From Mycobacterium sp. OAS707 (lineage in GTDB: Bacteria; Actinomycetota; Actinomycetes; Mycobacteriales; Mycobacteriaceae), in the NCBI RefSeq assembly GCF_014873705.1, contig NZ_JADBDS010000003.1, positions 1,320,050-1,384,049 on the forward strand: a stretch of DNA of 64,000 nt. The letters are read 5' to 3'. The translations under genes were made by a program, and so were the position numbers. Below, piece by piece: positions 16,853 through 24,098 of this stretch (position 1 is its first letter; every line of letters begins with the position of its first letter). A model generated the notes under the pieces. The model did not search any database. It saw only the letters and a program-made list of their open reading frames with translations, and was not told where the DNA came from.

Positions 16853-17727
16853 CGGAGCTCGCGGGCGGTGTTGTCGTCGCCGTCGGATCCCCCTCCGACG
16901 AGGCGACTTTCACGCTGACCGAAGACGACACCGACGACCGCCGCGCCATCACCGTCGCATCGGTGGCCGCCGCACTCGCCGAACTCGCCGCACGATGTGA
17001 ACGCTGGCCGCAGGCCACCGCCGTCTGCGACGATGTGCTCCGGTCGATCGACCCGAAAGGCCCCACCCGCGCAGGCGTCGTCACCGAATCACTGGCCTAC
17101 TCGACTCTGCAGTCGGGACCGGAATTCGCCCGCTGGCTCGCCGAGCGTGGACCCGCCACCGTCCCGATGATCGCCGATCCCGTCCAGGCCGATCGCGCCG
17201 GCGACTGTCTGCACGTCCGCTTCAACCGGCCGCAACGGCACAACGCGTTCTCCACCGATATGCGCGCGGCGCTGCTCGAAAAGCTCGATGTCGCGCGCCT
17301 CGACCCTTCGATCACCGAAGTGGTGCTGACCGGCAACGGCCCGTCGTTCTGCAGCGGCGGCGACCTCGCCGAATTCGGCACCTTCACCGATCCCGCCAGC
17401 GCCCATCTGGCCCGCACCCGCCACTCGCCCGCATTGGTGCTCGACGAAATCACCGCCCGCCTCGGCCGCAACTGCTGCGCCGACGTGCACGGCCAGGTGC
17501 TCGGCAGCGGACTCGAGATGGCCGCCTACTGCGGCAGCGTGCGCGCCCATCCCGACGCCGTGCTCGGCCTGCCCGAACTCAGCCTCGGCCTGATCCCCGG
17601 CGCCGGCGGCACCGTCAGCATCACCCGTCGGATCGGGCGCTGGCGCACCGCGTATCTGGTGTTGTCCGGCCGCACGATCGACGCCGCCACGGCCCTGCGC
17701 TGGGGTCTCATCGACGAAGTCCAGTGA
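16849..17727 (+). CDS. Enoyl-CoA hydratase/isomerase family protein with an unusual N-terminus
   Basis: 292 residues from GTG at 16849, overlapping the ligase stop as GTGA. The crotonase core begins only at about residue 118 (RFNRPQRHNAF), with the first oxyanion-hole segment SFCSGGDLAEF, the second GQVLGSGLEMA, and LPELSLGLIPGAGGT. Both catalytic Glu positions (in GLEMA and PEL) are kept, so hydratase activity is plausible. The first roughly 115 residues resemble no domain I recognise. Crotonases normally start with the core, so this may be an extra domain. Translationally coupled to the ligase, hence probably acting on the same acyl-CoA. Confidence 0.8.
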   Translation: MTELAGGVVVAVGSPSDEATFTLTEDDTDDRRAITVASVAAALAELAARCERWPQATAVCDDVLRSIDPKGPTRAGVVTESLAYSTLQSGPEFARWLAERGPATVPMIADPVQADRAGDCLHVRFNRPQRHNAFSTDMRAALLEKLDVARLDPSITEVVLTGNGPSFCSGGDLAEFGTFTDPASAHLARTRHSPALVLDEITARLGRNCCADVHGQVLGSGLEMAAYCGSVRAHPDAVLGLPELSLGLIPGAGGTVSITRRIGRWRTAYLVLSGRTIDAATALRWGLIDEVQ

Positions 17728-17762
17728 CTTCGGCCTGATTCGTAACGCTTAGTGGCAGGCGC

Positions 17763-18479
17763 TCAACCCGACCTGCGCAGCGTCACCCGGTAGGTGTATT
17801 GCTCGGGCAGAAAGTGGCTGACCGACAACTCGACCGGGCTGCCGCCGGCATCCGTGTACAGGCGGTCCACCCGCAGCATCGGATGACCCGGCTCGCAGCC
17901 AACGGCGGCGGCGACGACATCATCGGCCGGAGCCACCGTAATCGATTGTGCCGCTTCGGCAATGGGCTCGGAGAGATGCGGCTCCAGCAAGCCAATGACA
18001 GTGTGCGTGCCGACCGCGCCGTCGGTGAGCGTGGCCTGTATCGGTTGGGCCGCCGACGGGGCCAGGTGCACGGTCGTCGAAACGAACGGAACGCCGTCGT
18101 GCAGTCGGCGGAACACCACTGTGTAGACGACGTCGTCGTCCAGCCTCAGCCGGCTCGCCGCGTCGACGTCGACCCGGCGGCGCAGCCCCGACAGCACTTC
18201 CATCGTCGTGTCGTCGGACAAACTCATCAGGTCCTCGATCGACCCGAGTTGGCGTAAGTACCGCCCGGGCTCGCTGGCGTAGGTGCCGCGGCCGGGCACC
18301 CGGTACACCGCACCCTCGGCTACCAGGTCCTGAAACGCGCGTCGCACAGTCTGACGCGACAACCCATGGCGCGCAACGAGTTCGGACTCGGTCGGCAGCC
18401 GCGCACCGTCGCTGTACTGACCAGCTGCGATCTCGTCACGCAACTGTTGACGCAAAATCTGGTAGGCGGGCTTCATCAA
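17763..18479 (-). CDS. GntR-family regulator with UTRA ligand domain
   Basis: 238 residues. The N-terminal winged helix is typical (YQILRQQLRDEIAAGQYSDG, LPTESELVARHGLSRQTVRRAF, YRVPGRGTYAS), and residues about 90-235 form a HutC/UTRA-like ligand domain ending in ELSVSHFLPEQYTYRV. Overlaps the end of the acyl-CoA dehydrogenase gene by four bases, so it is the second gene of that operon and probably responds to a metabolite of the pathway. The site it binds is not known; the palindromes at 15303 and 29041 are candidates. Confidence 0.88.
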   Translation of the reverse strand: MMKPAYQILRQQLRDEIAAGQYSDGARLPTESELVARHGLSRQTVRRAFQDLVAEGAVYRVPGRGTYASEPGRYLRQLGSIEDLMSLSDDTTMEVLSGLRRRVDVDAASRLRLDDDVVYTVVFRRLHDGVPFVSTTVHLAPSAAQPIQATLTDGAVGTHTVIGLLEPHLSEPIAEAAQSITVAPADDVVAAAVGCEPGHPMLRVDRLYTDAGGSPVELSVSHFLPEQYTYRVTLRRSG

Positions 18480-19633
18480 ATGCCCCCGCGGGCCACCAAC
18501 TGACTGGCTATCACATTGCGCTGGATCTCGTTGGTGCCTTCGCCGACGATCATCAGCGGCGCGTCGCGGAAGTAGCGTTCGACGTCGAACTCGGTGGAAT
18601 AGCCGTAGCCGCCGTGGATTCGCACCGCGTTCAACGCGATCTCCATCGCCACCTCGGAGGCGAACAGCTTGGCCATCCCGGCTTCCATGTCCGCGCGCTC
18701 ACCCGCGTCGTACCGGTCGGCGGCATAGAACGTGAGCTGGCGCGCCGCCGTCAGCTTGGTGGCCATGTCAGCCAAGTAGTGGCCGACGGCCTGATGTTTC
18801 CAGATCGGCTGGCCGAAGCTCTCGCGGTCCTGCGCATAGCGCAGCGCATCCTCGAGCGCCGCCGTCGCCACTCCCAGCGCCCGCGAGGCCACCTGAATAC
18901 GCCCTGTCTCAAGGCCTTTCATCATCTGTGCGAAGCCTTTACCCGGCACGCCGCCCAGGACAGCCGACGCGGGCACCCGGCAGTCGTCGAACGTGAGCTC
19001 GCAGGACTCGACACCCTTGTAGCCCAGCTTGGGCAGGTCGCGCGACACGGTCAGGCCCTCGCCGTGTTCGACGAGCACCACCGAAATCCCTTTGTGCGCA
19101 GGCTCGGCCGCGGGATCGGTCTTGCACAGCAGGGCGATCAGAGCCGACCGGCGTGCGTTGCTGATCCATGTCTTGGACCCGTTGATCACCAGTTCGTCGC
19201 CTGACGCGATCGCGGTCGTCTTCATGTTCTGCAGATCCGAGCCGCCGCCCGGCTCGGTCAGCGCCATCGTGGCGCGCACCTCGCCGGTCGCCATCGCCGG
19301 CAGGTACTTGCGCTTCTGTTCTTCGGTGCCGAACAGGCTCAGCAGTTTGGCGACGACGGTGTGCCCGCCCATCGCGCCTGCCAGGCTCATCCAGCCGCGC
19401 GACAGCTCCTGGGTGACCTCCACGTAGCAGCGAGTCGACACCGGCAAGCCGCCGTACTCCTCGGGCACTGCCAGGCCGTAGATGCCGATGCGCTTCATCT
19501 GCTCGATCCACGCCTCGGGGTACTCGTTGGCGTGCTCGACGTCGCGGACGGCCGGCTTCACATCCCGGTCGACGAATGCCCGCACCGTCTCGACCAGCAG
19601 GATCTCTTCTTCGGTCATCATATGTACGGCCAT
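18476..19633 (-). CDS. Acyl-CoA dehydrogenase, FadE3-like
   Basis: FAD enzyme for the first step of beta-oxidation. About 385 residues starting at ATG 19633 (MAVHMMTEEEI); ATG at 19621 or 19618 are alternatives. Motifs include MALTEPGGGSDLQNMKT (flavin/substrate contact), the helical segment ESFGQPIWKHQAVGHYLADMA and the C-terminal GGYGYSTEFDVERYFRDAP with VGEGTNEIQRNVIA. Only 21 bases separate it from the divergent MaoC-like gene, so promoters must lie in or near each other's coding start. Gene order fits fadE3 (Rv0215c). Confidence 0.9.
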   Translation of the reverse strand: MAVHMMTEEEILLVETVRAFVDRDVKPAVRDVEHANEYPEAWIEQMKRIGIYGLAVPEEYGGLPVSTRCYVEVTQELSRGWMSLAGAMGGHTVVAKLLSLFGTEEQKRKYLPAMATGEVRATMALTEPGGGSDLQNMKTTAIASGDELVINGSKTWISNARRSALIALLCKTDPAAEPAHKGISVVLVEHGEGLTVSRDLPKLGYKGVESCELTFDDCRVPASAVLGGVPGKGFAQMMKGLETGRIQVASRALGVATAALEDALRYAQDRESFGQPIWKHQAVGHYLADMATKLTAARQLTFYAADRYDAGERADMEAGMAKLFASEVAMEIALNAVRIHGGYGYSTEFDVERYFRDAPLMIVGEGTNEIQRNVIASQLVARGGI

Positions 19634-19654
19634 ATTGACACTTTGTGCGGCCCA

Positions 19655-20644
19655 ATGGCAACATCGGCGGCTGTGAGCGGTCCATACTTCGACGACCTGG
19701 AGGTGGGCCAGGTCTTCGACTCGGCGCCCTCGATGACTTTGACCGAGGGCGCCGCGGGCGCGCACCAGGCGATCATCGGCGATCGGCTGCGCCTCGCGCT
19801 TGACGCGCAGTTGGCGTACGCCGTCACAGGCGCGACGTCGGCGCTGGCCCACCCCGCCCTGGTCTGCGACGTGGCGATCGGGCAGAGCACGCTGGCCACG
19901 CTGCGGGTCAAGGCCAATCTGTTCTATCGGGGCCTGGAGTTTCACCGGTTTCCCGTGATCGGCGACAGCCTGTTCACCCGCACGGAAGTCGTCGGGCTGA
20001 AGCAGAACTCGGCCAAACCCGGCCGCGCGCCGACGGGCCTTGCGGCGCTGCGGATGACGACGGTCGACCAGATCGGCCGCCTGGTACTGGACTTTTACCG
20101 CTGCGCGATGCTGCCGCTGAGCGCCGACCGCGAGACGGGACACAACGACAACCTGGCCAACATCGGGGCCGACCTCGCGTCTCCGCCCGACCCGACCGCC
20201 GACTGGAACGCCGGCGCCTTCCGGGAGAAGGTGCCGGGTGCCCACTTCGACCCCGGCCTCGCAGGTGCTGTCATGCAGAGCACCGCCGACGTTGTAACCA
20301 GCGGGCCGGAGCTCGCCAGGATGACGCTCAATATCGCTGCAACACACCATGATTGGCGTGTCGGCGGTAAGCGGCTGGTGTACGGCGGGCATACCATCGG
20401 ATTGGCCTTGGCGCAGGCCTCACGGTTGCTACCCAACCTCGTGACCGTCCTCGGCTGGGAGTCCTGCGACCACACCGGGCCAGTCCACGAGGGCGACACA
20501 CTGCACAGCGAACTGCACGTCGAGGCGGCAGATCCGTTGCCTGACGGTCGCGGGGGAGTGCTGAAGCTGAGGTCGCAGGTGTTCGCGGTCGGCGAGCCGG
20601 ACCGCAAAGTGCTCGACTGGCGGTTCACGGCGCTGCAGTTCTGA
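19655..20644 (+). CDS. Double-hotdog (MaoC-like) hydratase, Rv0216 family
   Basis: 329 residues from ATG 19655. Two MaoC/hotdog halves can be seen: an N-terminal one (PYFDDLEVGQVFDSAPSMTL) and a C-terminal one (HHDWRVGGKRLVYGGHTIGLALA ... CDHTGPVHEGDTLHSEL). Rv0216, whose double-hotdog structure is known, has an R-specific hydratase-like site that is only partly conserved, so catalytic action on enoyl-CoA is likely but unproven. Divergent from the fadE3-like gene, forming a pair of dehydrogenation and hydration steps. Confidence 0.87.
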   Translation: MATSAAVSGPYFDDLEVGQVFDSAPSMTLTEGAAGAHQAIIGDRLRLALDAQLAYAVTGATSALAHPALVCDVAIGQSTLATLRVKANLFYRGLEFHRFPVIGDSLFTRTEVVGLKQNSAKPGRAPTGLAALRMTTVDQIGRLVLDFYRCAMLPLSADRETGHNDNLANIGADLASPPDPTADWNAGAFREKVPGAHFDPGLAGAVMQSTADVVTSGPELARMTLNIAATHHDWRVGGKRLVYGGHTIGLALAQASRLLPNLVTVLGWESCDHTGPVHEGDTLHSELHVEAADPLPDGRGGVLKLRSQVFAVGEPDRKVLDWRFTALQF

Positions 20645-20709
20645 GCGGTTTCGGGCGCGCTTATCCACGCTCAGCGACGGTAACCGCGCCGAAATCGCAC
20701 AATGTTCCT

Positions 20710-21789
20710 ATGAGGATGCCCGTCGCTGTGCTCTCCCGGGCACAGGCGGCCGCCGACGCGTTCCAACGGCTGACCGGTGTCGCAGTCGACTCCGAGGAAC
20801 TGGTCGCGGGCCGCGCTGCTCTGCTCGGGCAGTCACCGCACGGCCGGCTCTCCGCGGGGGGCGCCACCCGGCTGATGCCCAGCCGCGACGGATGGTGTGC
20901 GCTCACGTTGTCACGGCAAGACGACTTCGACGCCGTACCCGCGCTGACCGAATACGAGACAACAGGCGATCCGTGGCCGGCCGTTGAGCGGTGGGTGGCC
21001 GAACGTGCCTGCACCGACGTGACCGAGCGGGCCCGGCTGCTCGGCCTTCCAGTCGCAGCTCTCGGCGAAACAGCCGCCGCGCCACCACGAATCACCAACT
21101 TGGGCGCCGCCGCCCCGCGTGAGGTCAGCGGACTCTTGGTCGTCGACCTGTCGTCGATGTGGGCCGGTCCGCTGTGCGGTCAGCTGCTCAGCCGAGCGGG
21201 GGCCACCGTCGTCAAGGTCGAGACTTGGACCAGACCCGACGGCACCCGCGCCGGACCCTCGACGTTCTTCGATTGGATGAACAACGGAAAGCTCTCGTAC
21301 GCAGTCGATTTCGACGAGCCGACGGGCCTGCGACAGCTCCTCGACGCTGCCGACGTCGTAATCGAATCATCACGCCCGGCCGCCCTCGCACGCCGCGGGC
21401 TCGGCCCAGCGCTGCGTGACGGCCAGGTGTGGTTGCGCATCACGGGGCATGGCACCGAAGGGGAGCGGGCGAACTGGGTGGCGTTCGGCGACGACGCCGC
21501 GGTGTCGGGCGGACTGGTCGGCGACACCGAAAGCGGACCGGTGTTCTGTGGCGATGCGGTGGCCGACCCGCTGACGGGACTGCACGCCGCGCTCGCTGCG
21601 GCGGACTCGCTGAGCCGCGGTGGCGGTCAACTGATCGAACTGTCGATGGCAGCCGTCGCCGCAACCTATGCCGCCGACGATCGCACCGCCGAAACAGATT
21701 GCGCCGCAACGCCACAACTTCCTAGCGCAGGCCCGGCGCTAGGCGCAGACAATGCGTTCGTCGAACAACGGCTGGTCGCTTCATGCTGA
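20710..21789 (+). CDS. Family III CoA-transferase-like protein with permuted domain order
   Basis: 359 residues. The CaiB/Frc signature appears only in the middle: LLVVDLSSMWAGPLCGQLL...VVKVE at about 138-170, then a FDWMNNGKLSYAVDF segment and FCGDAVADPLTGLHAALAAAD. The first 130 residues (GGATRLMPSRDGWCALTL ... LGLPVAAL) resemble the small linker domain that normally follows the Rossmann part, so the order appears circularly permuted. Family members move CoA between acids or racemise 2-methylacyl-CoA. It overlaps the next gene by seven bases. Confidence 0.75.
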   Translation: MRMPVAVLSRAQAAADAFQRLTGVAVDSEELVAGRAALLGQSPHGRLSAGGATRLMPSRDGWCALTLSRQDDFDAVPALTEYETTGDPWPAVERWVAERACTDVTERARLLGLPVAALGETAAAPPRITNLGAAAPREVSGLLVVDLSSMWAGPLCGQLLSRAGATVVKVETWTRPDGTRAGPSTFFDWMNNGKLSYAVDFDEPTGLRQLLDAADVVIESSRPAALARRGLGPALRDGQVWLRITGHGTEGERANWVAFGDDAAVSGGLVGDTESGPVFCGDAVADPLTGLHAALAAADSLSRGGGQLIELSMAAVAATYAADDRTAETDCAATPQLPSAGPALGADNAFVEQRLVASC

Positions 21790-23081
21790 TTCGACGCGCC
21801 ACGCTGCTCGACGGCACGATCACCGACATCCGGCTCGACGAACACATCACCGACGTCGGCGAGCTCGAACCCGAGAAGGGCGAGGAGGTTTTTGACGCCG
21901 CAGGCGCAACTGTGATCCCCGGCCTGCACGATCACCATGTCCACCTTCGCTCGGCCGCTGCGGCGCTGACCTCGGCGCGGGTCGGGCCTGCCGAAGTTCG
22001 GGGTCGCGATGACCTGGCTCGCGCGCTCGCTCACGCTCCCGTCGGCAGTGACGGGTGGATAAGAGCCGTCGGCTATCACGAGGCCGTCGCCGGTCCGCTC
22101 GACCGCCGCGTGCTCGATGAGGTGTCACCGCCGCTGCCGGTCCGGGTGCAGCACCGCAGCGGTGTGCTGTGGACGCTGAACTCGGCGGCCCTGGCAAGGG
22201 TGGGGCTGGCCAAGCACCCCGACGGGCGGCTGCCCAGCGCCGACCACAGTTGGTCGGACACGTTGCAGCGCAACGAAAGCGGGCTGGCCGAGGTCAGCCG
22301 ACGGCTCAGCGAGCACGGTGTCACCGGTGTCACCGACGCCACCCCGGACTTCGAAGTCAGCGACATCGTCAAGCTGATGCAGGCCCACCGGCACGGCGAG
22401 CTTCGCCAGCGCGTGCACTGCCTGGCGCCCGGCAAGCGCATCCTGCACGACACCGACCTCAACCTCGACGAACTCACCGGGTGGATCTCCGGACGGCACG
22501 CAGAAGACGCTCCTGTCGCAGTCCATTGCGTGACGGCGGCCCAACTCGTCGTGACCCTGTCGGCGTTGCGCGAGGCGGGCACCCATCCGCAGGACCGCAT
22601 CGAGCACGCCGCCGTGGTGCCCGACGACGCCCTCGCCGACCTCAAGAGCCTCGGTGTCACCGTTGTGACCCAGCCCAACTTCGTCGCGGAGCGCGGCGAC
22701 CAATACCTGACCGACGTCGCCGCCGACGAACACCGCGAACTGTGGCGGCTTGCCTCACTGTTGAAGGCCGGCGTGAAAGTCGCACTGTCCACTGACATGC
22801 CGTTCGGCGAAGGTGACCCGTGGGCGACCATGCGGGCCGCCGTCCACAGGACCACAGCCGGCGGCGCAGTACTCGGCGCCGACGAATGTGTCTCCGCGCG
22901 TGCGGCTTTGACGATGTTCTTCGGCACGTCGGGCGCGCCTGACGAGCCACGAGCCCTGACGAAGGGGCAGCCGGGTGACGTTACGCTGTTGACCGCGCCG
23001 CCCGATGAGGTGCTCAGCGAATTGGACTCGCACATGGTCGCCGCGACCATCGTCGCGGGCCGCGTCGTCTTCGAACGCTGA
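21783..23081 (+). CDS. Amidohydrolase family 3 (YtcJ-like) metal-dependent hydrolase
   Basis: 432 residues. Metal-site motifs in order: IPGLHDHHVHL (first His pair), VHCVT (His), DRIEHAAVV (His) and STDMPFG (Asp). A small beta-sandwich is formed by the N- and C-terminal ends. The family hydrolyses amide or ester-like bonds of formamide-type substrates; the substrate here is unknown. Starts seven bases inside the CoA-transferase-like gene, indicating one transcript, and may act on an acyl-amide or lactam intermediate of the same route. Confidence 0.85.
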   Translation: MLIRRATLLDGTITDIRLDEHITDVGELEPEKGEEVFDAAGATVIPGLHDHHVHLRSAAAALTSARVGPAEVRGRDDLARALAHAPVGSDGWIRAVGYHEAVAGPLDRRVLDEVSPPLPVRVQHRSGVLWTLNSAALARVGLAKHPDGRLPSADHSWSDTLQRNESGLAEVSRRLSEHGVTGVTDATPDFEVSDIVKLMQAHRHGELRQRVHCLAPGKRILHDTDLNLDELTGWISGRHAEDAPVAVHCVTAAQLVVTLSALREAGTHPQDRIEHAAVVPDDALADLKSLGVTVVTQPNFVAERGDQYLTDVAADEHRELWRLASLLKAGVKVALSTDMPFGEGDPWATMRAAVHRTTAGGAVLGADECVSARAALTMFFGTSGAPDEPRALTKGQPGDVTLLTAPPDEVLSELDSHMVAATIVAGRVVFER

Positions 23082-23091
23082 GCATCCGCGA

Positions 23092-23994
23092 TTACGCCGC
23101 CGCGGGCGCGAACGCCTTTCGCAGCAGCTCGCACTGACTCTTGAAGAACGACTGGGACACATCGGCTTTCGGCACGATGCCGTCGAAGCCGTGAAAGGCC
23201 CCCGGGACGACCTCGACCTCGCACTGAACACCGGCGGCCTCGAGTCGCTCGGCGTAGGCCAGGTCCTCGTCGTGAAACAGATCCAACGTGCCGACTCCGA
23301 GCCACGCCTTCGGCAATCCGCTCAAGTCTTCGCGGCGCGCGGGCACCGCGACCGTCGGATCCGCCCCACCGAGGTAAGCCGACCAGCCGTACTTGTTGCT
23401 GGATTGGTTCCAAAGCCGCAGCCCGGGATTGTCCAAGTGCCTGCCCACCGTGCGGTCGTCGAGCATCGGATAAACCAATAGCTGTGCGGTAAGGGGGATT
23501 TCGCCGCGGTCGCGGACGAGTAGCGCCAGCGCAGCGGCCAGGCCACCGCCTGCGCTCGCCCCGCCGATGGCGACGCGCCCCGGGTCGACCGACGGCAGGC
23601 GAACCAGCCACTGCAACGCCGAATAGCAGTCCTCGAGCGGAATTGGGTACGGATGATCGGGCGCCAGCCGGTAATCCACCGAGGCGACGACCGCCCCGAG
23701 TTCGCGCGCGTACCGGCGACACAGTGCATCGTCCTGCGCCGCGGCCCCGATCACGTACCCGCCGCCGTGGATCCACAACAGCGCGGGGACCGGGCCCGTC
23801 ACCCCAGTGGGGCGGAACAGTCGGATCCCGACGCCCGACGACAGCGTCAGCACCTCGATGTCGCTCGGCGGGGGTCGGCGCCACAGCAGGCGCTCCGCTG
23901 CTCGTAGGAACGGCACCGTGGCGGGCGTGACGATCTGCTTGGGCAGATAGCGGGCGACGCTACGCAGATCGGGATGGAATTCGGGGAGCGGCAC
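23092..23994 (-). CDS. Alpha/beta hydrolase (HSL family esterase), LipW-like
   Basis: 300 residues from GTG 23994; the frame is open 35 codons further but the extension has no lipase-like sequence. HSL-family marks: oxyanion motif LWIHGGGYVIG, nucleophile elbow GGASAGGGLA, the Asp in GTLDLFHDED and the His in GAFHGFD. Probably a cytosolic short-chain carboxylesterase. Convergent with the amidohydrolase (10-base gap) and divergent from the LuxR-type regulator. Length and position agree with lipW (Rv0217c). Confidence 0.87.
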   Translation of the reverse strand: MPLPEFHPDLRSVARYLPKQIVTPATVPFLRAAERLLWRRPPPSDIEVLTLSSGVGIRLFRPTGVTGPVPALLWIHGGGYVIGAAAQDDALCRRYARELGAVVASVDYRLAPDHPYPIPLEDCYSALQWLVRLPSVDPGRVAIGGASAGGGLAAALALLVRDRGEIPLTAQLLVYPMLDDRTVGRHLDNPGLRLWNQSSNKYGWSAYLGGADPTVAVPARREDLSGLPKAWLGVGTLDLFHDEDLAYAERLEAAGVQCEVEVVPGAFHGFDGIVPKADVSQSFFKSQCELLRKAFAPAAA

Positions 23995-24098
23995 GCGATA
24001 AGTATTACCAGCTGCGCGTATCCGTAAAAATCTTCGTTCTTGTGATGAGGTTTCGTATTTTGGCTCGCAGTGGTTTGCTGAATGCGATAATTTACGCA

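Noticed and set aside
19636..19650. TTGACA upstream of the fadE3-like gene as a third copy of the TTGAC palindrome
   Set aside because: There is no matching right arm (GTCAA) at the needed distance.
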